The translations under genes were made by a program, and so were the position numbers. A stretch of DNA of 64,000 nt from Prinsepia uniflora (taxonomy: Eukaryota > Streptophyta > Magnoliopsida > Rosales > Rosaceae), in NCBI GenBank assembly GCA_032719365.1, contig CM064871.1, positions 68,683,586 to 68,747,585 on the forward strand. Reading direction: 5' to 3'. Every line of letters starts with the position of its first letter. The stretch's first letter is position 1. The notes below the pieces were generated by a model. That model was not told the DNA's origin, made no database searches, and worked only from the letters and a program-made list of their open reading frames with translations. Below are positions 44,377-56,427 of this stretch, one piece after another.

Positions 44377-46313
44377 ATCGGAAACCTCAATTTACTAACT
44401 AAAAGTGAATCCAAAGAACTCTATCTTAGAGATAATTTAAATGAATAAGGAATATCCCTATGCCATGAGCACTTTCAAGTTTCTAAGTGAAAAAGGAATA
44501 ATTCAAAGCCATGAAAATACTTCCAATATATGTAAGAATTTTTTCGTAATTGAATTTGACTACTTAAAATTTCGATTAGAGCTTTTAAATTGAGAAATTC
44601 ACTTAATAGTCAGCCAAATTATTTATTCAATAACTTAAATTAAAATTTAAACATTGAATATATAATAAAAGTGAATAAACAAATTACCATCTACAAACTT
44701 CTACTGTTTTGAGAAAAAATTACAAGGTATAAGGAGAGTGAAATTAGGGAACTTGGCATCATCATCGTGACTTATTCTAGTCGACATTGTTAGTAAATAT
44801 ATACAATAAATGTGCTATCGCAAATGGATGATTGACTTTATTAATTTGAAGTAATTCTCAATATTAAGATGAATAAAAATAGCTCATTATAATGTGTGGC
44901 CTTAGATTAATTTGTTTAATACTGCCACATCTGAAGGGTGGATTTCATAATGCTTAACTAATAGGAGCTCGATACTCGTTAGAGCGCTCTTATAGTTAAG
45001 AAAATGTCATATTCCAAACAGAAATTAGTCTCATTTTTTAAATATACGAATCGTATGGTATTTCCCAAAAAAATTGTAAAAAAAAGGTACCCATAAAAAT
45101 AATTCATTTGTATTCTCACTGTCATTGTTTGTCTGAGTAAATCTCCACTCTTAGTGGATTGTCAATATCTGGGGATGGAGGGAGGGTGATGACTAATGAG
45201 TGCAAATAATAATACACAAACTTATAAAAGTGTACAAATGGCTTCTTTTGGGGAGACAGAGCTAAATAAATTCATTAAAAGCAGACTGCTAGCAACACAA
45301 AAACAAATTTTAGAAACCAGATTAGGGAAGGGTAAAAACAATATTATTACTTCTCCAAAAAAAAATATTATTACTAGACATAAATTGGGAAGAAATTTCA
45401 CCGCCATCTTTTTAAGTTTTAAGAAATTTGGGATTTTTTTTTTTTTCAAGAAATATGGGAGCTTTCTTACTATATTTTTTCTTTGTTTGTAAAAATGTGT
45501 TAAATATGGTTATCTTAAAACGTTTTTTATTGTTTTTTACTAATGCATTTACTTCTTGGCATCCACTAGCATAATGTTGGGATCGAATTATTATTTTTAA
45601 TTAACGAAATTTTAGTTGAAATATAATTCTAGTTTTTCAAAAACTAGATTTAAAAAGTTAGTCGAGTCTTTTTAAAATTTTACTCCTATTTTGACTATTC
45701 ACATTTAAATATGTAAAATATTAAATCTCTGTTATTGTATATTTTTTACGATATTTTAAATAAATGAAACATCTCTTCTAAAAAAAAATTAATTCAGATA
45801 TAAAAAAATATATTATTTAATTAAAGGTTTGAAAAAGAATTGGAAAAAAAAATTAAGGTCGAAAATGTTGATAGGTGTAAATTAAATTAAGTACCACGCC
45901 CGGTAAATGTGTGGTGAAAAAGTCGTTTTTTTTTTTTTTTTTGCGTTTTTAGCTTTCTAATGGATTTACATGTGCATGTAAAATTTGTTTAATTTTGATT
46001 GAATTTGTTGATTTCAAAATCAACAAAAAGAAAACCTCAATTCATATCCTCTAATTTATAATTATTATTTTTGTCCCTCTCCTTTCACTAAGCGGAGAAT
46101 ATAGGATGGACTGATGGAGGCATTTTATGTGCATCTGTAAAAGAATAGTCAGTGACTCACGTAATGAAAGAGAAATACAGAGACATCGAGAATCGGAGGT
46201 TTTCACTTTTTTTTTTTTTTTTTAATCTGAGTTTTCTTTTTCATCTTCGTTGATCTAATTTTATCCGTTTACTTTGAAGGGAGAGTTGTTTTTCTGTGTT
46301 CTGGTCACCATTA
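44377..46313. other. AT-rich intergenic region upstream of the gene island
   Basis: The stretch is strongly A/T-rich with several T-runs (45,428-45,444; 45,927-45,942; 46,208-46,224). A frame at 45,196-45,492 is short, low in complexity and not credible. No RNA gene or domain is seen. It separates the repeat field from the first gene. Confidence 0.55.
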
Positions 46314-46328
46314 ATGGATGCACGTCAG

Positions 46329-46334
46329 CACGTG
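46329..46334 (+). promoter_or_regulatory. G-box (CACGTG) upstream of the phosphogluconolactonase gene
   Basis: CACGTG is embedded in 'cacgtcagcacgtggagag', with a second ACGT core seven bases before it. It lies about 105 bp upstream of a TATA-like sequence and about 760 bp upstream of the start codon. G-boxes bind bZIP and bHLH factors; use here is an inference. If transcription begins further upstream, this segment would be leader and the ATG at 46,314 would open a short uORF. Confidence 0.4.
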
Positions 46335-46435
46335 GAGAGCACGCAGAAGGTAAATTCCTTCTCAACAGCTACTTGTATATTTTTTTAATAGTCAGTAAAA
46401 TTTGGATTTTTTAGAGTAATGCGATGCAATGATAC

Positions 46436-46445
46436 TATAAATAAT
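46436..46445 (+). promoter_or_regulatory. TATA-like element of the phosphogluconolactonase gene
   Basis: tataaataat is followed after about 30 bp by a pyrimidine-rich leader ('ctctgtcacctctctctctc' from 46,506). That suggests a transcription start near 46,470-46,490. The leader up to the ATG at 47,091 then likely contains an intron, whose acceptor may be 'gtgggaatag' ending at 47,069. Not proven without transcripts. Confidence 0.35.
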
Positions 46446-47090
46446 ATTATATTATAATTTCGTGCTGATACCCATCTTCCAGGGACTTCATCAGTTTCTC
46501 ACTTCTCTGTCACCTCTCTCTCTCTTCCTTCTCCTCTTCTTCTTCCTTTGCTTCTTTCTCTGTAGAGAATCTGTTTTCTTATTCGTTAATTCTTCTTATG
46601 CTCCGCACTTTCTATTTCTTGCAGTTTCAGTAATCTCAGATTACCTGGCATTATCTATTAATCTTTGCGTTTTCTTAGTTGCTTGCTATAATGGGTTTTT
46701 GAGTTTTGATTGCTTTGTGATCTGGGTTTGTTTTCCTTTTTTCCCCCTGAGCTTATAAATTTGGAAACTTGATGTGTTTATGTGTTTGCTCGCTTTGATC
46801 TTCGGATTTTGACCCTCGAACACTTTGGTTTCATCGCAGTGTGGAAACTCAAAATTAAGATTCCAAGCTCTTTATTAGTGATTATGATTGATGAGACTTG
46901 ATGTTATATGAAATCCAATCGAATTTATAAATTCTTTGGACAATTATTGAAAACCTTGTGTTTGTTCAGGTGGTTTTTAAATAATTTTTTGCTTCATCTT
47001 CCTTTTTGTTTTGACCAAAACAAAAATCAAAGTTAACATTGCGTTTGATTCTTTTCTTGTGGGAATAGTGCTGTTAAGCTTGTTGGAGAT

Positions 47091-48917
47091 ATGGCTCTTT
47101 CCGGGGATGGTCAAGAGAGAGAGTTGAGAGTTCATGAAAGTTTGGATGAGCTCAGCACTCATTTGGCAGATTATATTGCTGAACTATCTGAGGCATCGGT
47201 GAAGGAGCGCGGTGTCTTTGCCATTGCTTTATCGGGTGGTTCTCTCATTGGCTTAATGGGGTATCAATGCTTTGCTTTGCTTTCCTTTCCTTTTGCCACA
47301 CTTAGTTTTCTTTGTGTTTTATCCTGTTTGTGTTAATAATGTGTGTAATTTATGGTGGAAAAAACAGAAAACTCTGTGAAGCTCCTTACAACAAGACAGT
47401 AGACTGGGCCAAATGGTACATATTTTGGGTTGACGAGCGTGTGGTGGCGAAAAGCCATGCTGATAGCAATTACAAGCTTGCAAAAGATCGCCTTTTGTCT
47501 AAGGTTTGAATGACTATTCTTGTGTACAGGCTGTATTTTTGTTCATTGAAGTTATTGAATTGAAGGAAAGAAATATGATTCACAATTTAACATTATTCAT
47601 TTTGCTTTGAACTTGATGTTTGTTTTTATGCGTTTCGACACTTTATGTGCACCCAAAAACTCTGAACCAGATCTAAATTGCTATCCATATTTATCCAGTC
47701 AAGTTCTCGTATAAAGAATTTCACTATCTGTTGCTGATTTCTATGGTATAATTTCAGTAAATCTCCATATCACCATTGGAACCACAACCACCCTTATGTA
47801 TATTGGCCATCTTCTGGTACAGATGACGTTTAACAATTCATGCAGGTACAGTTGGGTCTTAGTTAAGGGAAGGGTCATTACTGAAGACTGGATACTTCTT
47901 TGTTCATATTCTATTTATGGTCTTATATTATTGGTTTTTTAAAGGATTGATTTGAACGTTTCCATTTAACTGATACTAAATAGCTTTAACCGTGCTCGAC
48001 TTAGGGCTGAATGGATCTAGGCCAAAGCCATATAGGACATGTGTGCGATAAATCTTTAACCTTTTACTAATCTTTGTTAACCTAGGCAAAGCCATCTTAG
48101 GTTACTTTCCTTCGCCTTCTATGGTTGTTACTGTCTAATGATTCAAATCAAAGGAAACATATATGTCGTGGATAATAACCTTTCAATCTTATGGATAGAG
48201 GTATAATTCGGCCTCTAGGGACATCTGAGAAAGGTCTCAAGTTTCAGACATACATTAATATGCATGTGTTAGTATGTCGGAACTGAAAAGTTTTGAGCTG
48301 TCTTTTTCGTTCACTGGAGAGCTTTTAATTGACAATGGTGGCTAAGATTATTGCAATGTTCGTTTATTTTTGTTAAATTTCCGTCATCCAGGCTGTATTC
48401 TCGTGTACATTTTCATTCATTCATGTATTGCAATTTGCAGGTACCTATAATTCCCAGTCATGTGCATTCGATTAATGATTCAGTGTCGGCAGAGGAGGCT
48501 GCTGATGAGTATGAGTTTGTGATTCGTCAGCTAGTGAAATCTCGTGTGATCAGCGTATCTGACATGAGTGACTGCCCCAAGTTCGACCTCATCCTCCTTG
48601 GAATGGGACCTGATGGTCATGTCGCGTCACTATTCCCTAAACACGCGGTGCTTGTGGAGAAGGATCAATGGGTAACTTTCATAACTGATTCCCCCAAGCC
48701 TCCACCTGAGAGAATAACATTCACTTTGCCGGTCATAAACTCGTCTTCCAATGTGGCTATAGTCGCTACAGGTGAGAGCAAGGCAGAGGCGGCACATCTT
48801 GCAGTTGACGTGGGATCAGTGCCTGCAGGAGTTGTGAAGCCACTGAAAGGGAAGTTGGTGTGGTTCTTGGACAAGGCGGCCGCCACAAAACTTGAGGGTG
48901 CCCAATTTTCTGCGTAG
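47091..48917 (+). CDS. PGL1: 6-phosphogluconolactonase (three coding exons)
   Basis: Exons 47,091-47,260, 47,368-47,503 and 48,441-48,917 join in frame through GT-AG introns to 260 residues. The enzyme hydrolyses 6-phosphogluconolactone to 6-phosphogluconate in the oxidative pentose phosphate pathway. Family motifs are visible: SGG with following SL (48-52) for phosphate binding, VDER (78-81), and LLGMGPDGHVASLFP (154-168), the signature with the catalytic His. The protein starts MALSGDG and has no evident transit peptide, although the C-terminus AQFSA does not look like a peroxisomal signal either, so the cytosol is most likely. Length matches the plant PGL1/PGL2 group (about 260-270). The gene is convergent with the fructokinase-like gene to its right. 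The symbol follows the Arabidopsis naming and assumes orthology. Confidence 0.93.
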
Positions 48918-50179
48918 GGGTATGGAGACCTCTTCATGTCGGAATGTATGTTTGTATTTAGTGGAGGGGATTTGATGCCGGTGATTCAATTTTTTTTTTT
49001 TTTGTTTTTTTTTATCAGGATTTCTTTTTTTGTTAAGTCACCTTTTGGGCTAATTTCCCCATTTTGCCTCGTCGTCCTCTTACTCATCCTTTCGTAAGAA
49101 GAGGTCAATAAAGTTGGGGTCTTAATGCAAAAGCCATTTCTGCTTCTTCTCGCTCAAAGAAATTACTCAAAGTCAAGGCTAATAAACAAGAGCCTTCATT
49201 ATTTACCCATCGTCTGTAATTTTCTCGTTAATCGGAAACATCGTCACTTGATATAACTGCGTAAACTTTTCTCCTAGTCATACCTGCAAATTTTTTTCTT
49301 CCATTTTGGCGATATCCTTTTGTGGAAAAGTATAATGATTGGTGAGGTGAGAAACTGGTGGGTGAGTTTAGCAAAATTGGGTATACCGTATACGTGTATA
49401 CGTGTGGGTTACCACAACCTCTGAGTTTGTGCTGATTCTTTTATCTTGTACGAAATGTCGATAATCTATGGATGGAATATTTCTGTACCACTCTTCGAAG
49501 ACCAAAGCCGGTTTAGATATAGGTCGGCATCAACCCAATCGAACCGAAAAATCAGCCATTCCAACCTAACCCAAACCAAACCAAACCAAACCAAACCAAA
49601 CCAGATTGTAATGATTTATTCTGGTTTTGTGGCCTTAATAATCTTTATTGTAAAAACCCGAACTAAACCAAACCTTATTAAGCGTAAATCAATTTCCGGA
49701 CCGCAATCCGACTTGGTTTAAGCAAATCCAATCCATTACAATGTTGGTGTAGCACTTGGTATAATTTGAGGTACTATGTTGGACCAAACATTTAAAAAAG
49801 AAAAATCCTATCTCATTCTCCTCATCTAGGGTTTGACATCACTCTTCTTCACCTACCCTCAACCACTCCAAATGAATTATAGAAACCTACTTAACATATC
49901 CAATCTCTTTCAATATATAGTGACACTTAAAGCGTGTGGAAATTGGAATACAGACTCTTATGTAGATAAGATTAAGAATGTCCATAAGGTATTGCATTTC
50001 GTGACTGAAAAGGCATCAAACATGTCAAAATCTTAAATTAGTGCTCTGATAAATTGAACTTTTCTTAGCTCTGATTATGAACGCTGTCCATCAAACACAA
50101 AAATGGTGGAACAAAACTGAAGCTACATGACTACATTCTAGCTAAATTCTATTCCTCAGTGGAAAAAACACCTGGACGT
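48918..50179. other. Convergent intergenic region with an (AAACC)n microsatellite
   Basis: It holds the 3' flanks of two convergent genes. T-runs lie at 48,990-49,010. A pentanucleotide tract of about six 'ccaaa' units lies at 49,571-49,602, with degenerate copies to 49,670. I see no gene. A small frame at 49,833-50,036 has no recognised domain. Confidence 0.6.
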
Positions 50180-53100
50180 TTAACTTAGTGTCTCTACGGT
50201 CTTTAGTGTGCGATATTCCTTTTCTGTTGTAGACCTTATGCCGTTTGGATCCGGAACCACTTCATCCATATCTTCCGTCGGAGGGAAGCCGCGTGCTCTC
50301 CCAATCAACCATTGATCTATGACCCCACAGTCAATTGCATACTTGACTGAGTGCTCCAAATATTCTTTATCAGTCATAAGATGTGGTTGAACTGTCAACA
50401 TTCTCATCAGAGCTGAAAACAAGACATAAAACAGAATTAGAAAAAGTGAGGAATAAAACAATGCTCACTGGTACTAAAAAGTCGTAGGAAGAAAATTAGA
50501 GAATATAAGTATATGTCTTCTAGATCATATCTAAAATTGTCACTAAATTTGTCGAAGATGAACCATGATCGACCATTGGTATCTTCTATGTTTGCATGAG
50601 CAAATACAAGAAGCGTCTTCTTCAAACATTGATGGATAGTATCGGTAAAAAACTATTTAAGATAATAGAAGTGATGCCATATTATTAAAGAGAACTAAAT
50701 ACTATATGCACCAACGAATTTCTACATAGTCCTATTCCCTAGGAAGAGAAAAGGATAGGTTCTTGTGTTAAAGTACTATGTGTGATTGAAACTTGACAGA
50801 AAGTGCACCACACCAATAGCTGGAATCTAAATCTAGCAATGAAAAACTTTATTCAAAGAATAAGGTAGGGAATACTACAAACCAGAGGCACAAACTGCAT
50901 TTCTTGACTGAAACACCACTATCCTCAGAAAGAGAATAATTATAATGGACCAACTGAGGCACAATTAATGGTTCTTATTTAGGAGTTCTAGCATGTTACC
51001 ACGCAAATGCAGGGCTACGCAGGGATGCAGGGCCTACTCTCATAGTGACACCCATTGGCGAATATGCTTAATCATTAAAAAAAATAAGAAAATCATCAAC
51101 AGAATGAAGATCACAGGAGTGTACCTGCCACAATGCCATCTCCGGATGCTGACATATCAGAAGTGAAAGGACTAATGGGGGGATCCTCCATCCCATTAAT
51201 GGCACCATGGTACTCCTTTGTGTAGTAGTGTATCTTGGAAGTCCCATTTGTCACAAACAAAACCTTAAGATTTTCATGCCAAAGTGGTGCAATCACTTCT
51301 GGAGTATGATGGATAAATTTTGATCTGGAATTATTTTTAGTGTCAAATTCCGCCGAGGGCTGGATTCCACAAAGAAACTCAAGCTCTTGTTTAGTAACTT
51401 CAATAATTTCAGCGAGATTCCACACTTTCTGAATGAACAACTTGGTTTCTTCAGAAGAGTGCCATAGCGGTAATGGAAGGTTTACATCATAGAAAATAAC
51501 TCCTCCTAGTTTCTTTGAAATCTTGATTGCTTGAAGTGTAGTTGATCTCATGTTTTGGTCAAGTAGAGAATGTGTGCTGAAGTAAAACATCTTTGCCTGC
51601 ACCATAGGTTGTCAAAAGATATCCATGAATCAGAGCATGACACTTGTGAAAGCAGCTAAAAGTCTAAAACATCTAATGCTACTCAACATGAGAAATTTTT
51701 ATTATCATGTTTATTAAGTCTATTGAAAATTAGTCACGGATAAAGTACATTTGTAGAAATATGAGGGTGATATTTAGAATGTCACCCTTGTCCTCAAATC
51801 CCACCCGCTCCTCCCAAAGAAAAAAAAGTTGAAGAATGAAAGCCAACTTATTGATAACATTCTTTGTGTGGGATTTCTTTCACAGTTTCATGTAAAAATA
51901 TTGCACGACATTAATAATTGGAAGAAATCAGATATACCAATTAAAAACAAGGATCAATAAGCAAGTGAAATATCTTCTCAAAAGACTGAAAGCTTTACCT
52001 CCTTCAGCACATCAACGTTGATGTCTGACTTTGATAAAGAATCCTCAGCACAGGGTTTGGCACAAGTCAATCTCAAGCGAGCCCTTTTACCAACCTTCAT
52101 CTGTGACACTGCAGTTGCCCTTTTACTATCAATGCGAACAGAACGAGTTTGAACATTGTTGACATTCATATAATATAGCATTGCCTGACCGTACTCGTCA
52201 TCCCCAAGTTTTCCCATGAAAGCAACCTTGCCACCCAAGCTTGCAAGAGCAATTGCAACACTGCCCGCAGATCCACCCGGAGACCTAATAAACTTTTCGG
52301 GGGCCCATAATGCATCTTTCTTTCTTTCATGTATTTCATAATTTATAAGTCTGTTGGCTGGCCTTCCGGAGGGCACAAAAGCATGTTGTGCAGCCCCAAA
52401 GCAGCAAACAAGAGGAGGCCAATCATAAGTATCGCTAATATCCTCTCCCTCATCTATTTCCAATTCTAATTCTTCCTCATTTTCATCCTTCACATCCACA
52501 GTAAATGCAACCTCCTCTGTCTCACTAATTTCACCATCCCTAACCTGATGCTCACTTTCATCATCTTTCTTCTTTGTTCTTCTCTTCCTTACCTTCTTCT
52601 CAGCTTGTTCTTCCACCGCACTTGTAGAAGCGGCTGCAGCTAGATATATTAAATTACAGGTACAGCACATACAAGATACGGAGTTAAGAAAAAAGAGCAA
52701 AAAGCAATAAGGAGGGATACCTTTCTTTCGAGTTCTTCCACGTGGTTTCTTGGTGGTATCTTCACTAGATGAAGAAATAATGCTTTCCTCATTAGAAGAA
52801 TCATCACCTGCTGTTGTTTTCTTTCTAGTTCGCTTAGGAGTCTTAGTTGTCTTTTTCTTATCTTCGACCTCATCCTCAACGGATGCCTCTAGAGCTGAGT
52901 TCTCTGAGTTTATCTTTTTAGGGACAACTGTAAGGCCCCATTTTTTACTATGTAATTTAAGACCCTGAAGCTGCACAAAGCTCAATGTCGGGATTTGGGG
53001 ACAATCCCAGTGGCATCTGCAGGTTCAATAAACACGTAGACAATAACAAGCATACCACCGATTTGGAAAGTAAGCTTAAGGAAGTTTAAACCCAAATGTT

Positions 53101-53431
53101 TATTGGACAGAGAGTATGAAATTCAATCAATTGTAGGGTTTTAGAGGTTTAAGAAAATTTTGATTTTTTTTTTTCACGGGTTTTATCTTAAAAGCCATCG
53201 AGAAAGCTCTGCAATTATCCAAACCCAGAAAAGATTCCTCATTTTTCAAATACTTTATTTTTTTAATTTCCATTTCTACTCGGTTTGGATTGGATTGCCA
53301 TTTGGATAAGAAGCAAAAAGAGAAACACACAATTTTGAACTAAAAGACTGGATTTGCAAGAGAAAAAGATAAAGAGGGAAGGAACCTTACCTGGGTAAGA
53401 GGAGAAAGTGAGTGAAAGGAAGAGACGCCAT
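50180..53431 (-). CDS. FLN2: Fructokinase-like 2, chloroplastic (pfkB family, five exons)
   Basis: Exons 53,431-53,391, 53,016-52,721, 52,639-51,999, 51,596-51,125 and 50,412-50,180 join in frame to 560 residues. The N-terminus MASLPFTHFLLLPR is transit-peptide-like. A charged linker (about 40-190) has KRTRKK, RGRTRKK and KVRKRRTKKKDD basic clusters and acidic runs; then comes GEDISDTYDWPPLVCCFG. The pfkB core has SPGGSAGSVAIALASLGG (about 231-248) and MSASGDGIVAG (about 474-484), where a sugar kinase would have GAGD. In Arabidopsis FLN2 associates with FLN1, thioredoxin z and the plastid-encoded RNA polymerase and is needed for normal chloroplast transcription, probably without sugar kinase activity. 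The C-terminus ends soon after PNGIRSTTEKEYRTLK and is shorter than the Arabidopsis protein as I remember it (about 616 residues). Confidence 0.93.
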
Positions 53432-54194
53432 CGAAAGTGGTGCCAAGAGCTCAGCTTCTTGGTTGCCCAAGTAATTGCAGCAACTGGGTGCTTCTATTAA
53501 CTAACTACTAAGCCATGAGAGAAGTGTGTGCTAATAGTCGAAACTTGGAAATTTGTCTTCACTTTTCAGGCTAACAACAGCTTAGCGGGAGAAGGAAATA
53601 GGATGAGAGCTTTGCACGTGCATAACGCGTGCAGGCAAGGACGCAAAAAGACCCGCATCGTCGGAACTTGGTACTTGAAAGATCTCTATGCAATTGCATC
53701 ACATTTGGTACTTGAAAGCTTCCATGGTTCTGCTTCTTTAAATAAAATCTACACTTTTGCATTGTGAATAAGGATTTCTTAAGCATTAACAACATACGCT
53801 TTCGAACTTGAAATTTATTTTGAATTGTTACATTTCAACAGTACTTGGCTAGTTGGCTCGACGGTTCCTCATAAGTCACAACCCACAACCATATTTGAAA
53901 CACAATGCCTGTTCACTTTCAAACTTTCAAGGAGAGGAAGAACTAAGAAATAAAACCATAAATAAAATCATTCAGTGAGTTAAAAGCATCCATGACAGGA
54001 AGCACTAAGAAAAAACAAACACCACAGAGACACAACAAAACCCTTTTAACAGTAGTATAAAAGGATTGATTGCTCATCTACTAGACATTTTGAATCAAGT
54101 ATTAGTTTCGTCAGCAAAGTTTTACAACAAGGATCTGATGGGCATGCATGCATATTTCTCTCAAAAAATTTTAACCGGAAAACTGTGGAACTAG
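53432..54194. other. Intergenic region upstream of the FLN2 gene; no gene seen
   Basis: This is the promoter and leader zone of the minus-strand FLN2 gene and the 3' flank of the next minus-strand gene. The small opposite-strand frames here have no domain. No clear TATA box was identified. Confidence 0.55.
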
Positions 54195-55611
54195 TCATTG
54201 TTTCAAAATCTCTGCTTCAGCCCTTGCCATGGGGTCATCTTTCATCTCAATTTCCTCCTCTTTTTCGCCTTCCCGTTCTTGTGTCTTCTTTTTCCTGTGC
54301 AACTCTTCTGCGGCTGCCATGGCAGCCTTGTTCTCTGCCTGGATTCGCTGCATTTCCTCTTCTTGTTGCTGTCTCTCAAACCATGTGTCTGCATCTGCCC
54401 AAACTGCAATACAAAAAGAAAAGAAAGACCTTGAGCATACCATATATTTCAAGCTGGACTCAAAATGAAGCTTATATTCAAAGAAAGAACCCTTTAGGGA
54501 ATGTTTGGATGAGGAATTTCAAAGTTTCAAGGAACTTAGGCTAAATTAGTTATAAATGAGGAACTTCAAAGTACTAAGGGATTTCAAGGGATTAGATGCA
54601 ACACATTTAGATGGGATTCCGAATTTGAAATTCCTTGCTTAGCTGTTTTTCCATGCTCATTTGAAAGCCATTGGTACTTTGAAGTTCCTCTTTTGAACTA
54701 ATTTAGCCTAGAATCCATGGAATTTTGAAGTTCTTAAGTAATTCTACTTTAGTGCAAGACAAGACCAAGTCAATTTCTACTCAATATGAATAGTGCCTGC
54801 AAAGATGGTATTCACAAGTTTACATGTCAACAATAATCTCTCTCTTTCACCCTTATCTACACACTCAAACCTGAAAGGTTGCACTGCACTTCTGTTTTTG
54901 CATTATTTCATAAGTTCATAACTACAAACAAAGTTATTTATAGCACATTAATCTGAAACTTCCTTTATTAACCAAAACCAATAATACTAGAAAGCTCCAG
55001 AACTAAGGAATCTAAGCTTAAGATTGAAAACTAAACCCTAAACGCCACAGCTACTTAATACCAAGTAATAACAACTAACTGGAACAAGCCAATCCAACAG
55101 AGACATCAATCATAACCCCTATACAAAATTCACTCCAAATCCAAAATTCCAAAACACGGCTGCCAGCCATAACGTAATTCATCAATCAAGCAGACCCAGC
55201 TAAACAATTCAAGCCAACAATCAAATTCATACAGACTAATAACAGCAATGATAATGTAAACTTCACATTGTAAAGAAGAAGAGGAGTAAAAGAGAAAAAA
55301 GACGTACTGGGCTGAGCGGCCCAACCCTGTTCACCACCCTTGATCTTCTCGGGGAGGGCGTAATTGACGGTGAGGACGCGGCCGTAGAGCTCGGCGCCGT
55401 CCATGTTGTCCATGGCGGCTGCGGCGTCCTCTCTCTCCAAGAATGTGACGAAACCAAAAGAACGGTGCTTCTGGGTGGCTTGGTCCAGCGGCGTCTTCAC
55501 GTCCTTGATGTCCCCGAAGGGTATGAAGGCCGCGTGGAGTATGGACTCGTTGACCTCCTCCGCCAACCCTCCGACGTACAGTGTGTTCTTCTGCACTGAT
55601 TGCTGCGCCAT
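54195..55611 (-). CDS. RRM-domain protein related to ATE1 / PPIE N-terminus (two exons)
   Basis: Exons 55,611-55,308 and 54,403-54,195 join (phase 1) to 170 residues. One RNA recognition motif covers about residues 9-87, with RNP2 LYVGGL (11-16) and RNP1 RSFGFVTF (50-57). The start MAQQSVQKNTLYVGGLAEEV and the stretch AAFIPFGDIKDVK closely resemble the RRM of cyclophilin E (PPIE/CYP33), but no cyclophilin domain follows. The tail (about 105-170) is WADADTWF and then a Gln/Glu/Lys-rich coiled-coil-like segment. In plants this architecture belongs to the small protein annotated ATE1 in Arabidopsis; a nuclear RNA-processing role is likely but not shown here. The intron is 904 bp. Upstream in-frame ATGs, such as that of the longer frame from 55,899, are not supported by homology. 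Confidence 0.88.
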
Positions 55612-56427
55612 ATTCCGAGCCCCTTTGCAATTTCCGATTCTTGTTCCTTCTTCTTTCTGCCTCTTCTGTTTTTTGAGAGTTTCACTTTCGGGTTTTGTTC
55701 TCTCCGTGTGCTTTTGGGCTGCGCCTACATCGAATATTCGAATTTGAAATCTTTCATTATATTGATATAATATTGATCTAACTCTTTTGAGATATTCAAA
55801 TTTGAAACATTGCACTATATTGACGGAAGATATAGTATACATATTACTCTTTAAGATATTTGAATTCGGAATAAGAGAGGAATTATAAACACTGTCCATC
55901 TAGTATAACAATAAAGAATGATAGGGTATAAGAGATTTAAGCTAACTCACTAATATTGAATTCAGAATGGGTATGTCATTGTCATGCATTGAAGTCGAAC
56001 ATGAAATCAATAATCCTCGATATAGATAGGAGTCCAACATAAGATATCTAGAATCTTTTGGTGCATTTAGAATTGTTTTATAGCTGTGGGGTGTATTTAA
56101 GAAATCAAATACTTGTGCCCACCCGGCAAATTGTGAGAATCATTGCCAAAGTTTCAAGTATTTAGTTCTTTTTGTACGCAAAAGACAAACGAGTAAAAGA
56201 TTCCCCAATTCGAATGGCACACATTTCCTTAAAATTTGTAAATATCATATTGAAATCCACGCACTAATCTGTCAATCTTAACATGAATCTTCCCCAATAT
56301 TTGTGGAGAGTTCAAAATAATGAAGGGCAAGTTTTCTCATCTGCTATTCTCTCCTACTTTTATTCAAAAATCGTAAGGCCTTTCCTCTTGAGTGGTCAGT
56401 GGTGACGAGCAAAATTGTATATTTGAA
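55612..56427. other. Intergenic region with degenerate short repeats
   Basis: Near 55,732-55,865 the motif 'gatattc(g/a)aatttgaaa' recurs three times at about 60-bp spacing with interleaved 'tatattga'. This is a weak minisatellite in the promoter zone of the RRM gene. No coding feature is visible; the left part includes the 5' leader of the RRM gene. Confidence 0.5.

Noticed and set aside
45196..45492. 98-residue plus-strand frame
   Set aside because: It is AT-rich, lysine/asparagine-heavy and ends in homopolymer-coded Phe/Lys runs; no homologue is recognised.
53528..53795. Small frames on both strands upstream of FLN2
   Set aside because: No domain, no splice or promoter context; probably chance frames in intergenic DNA.
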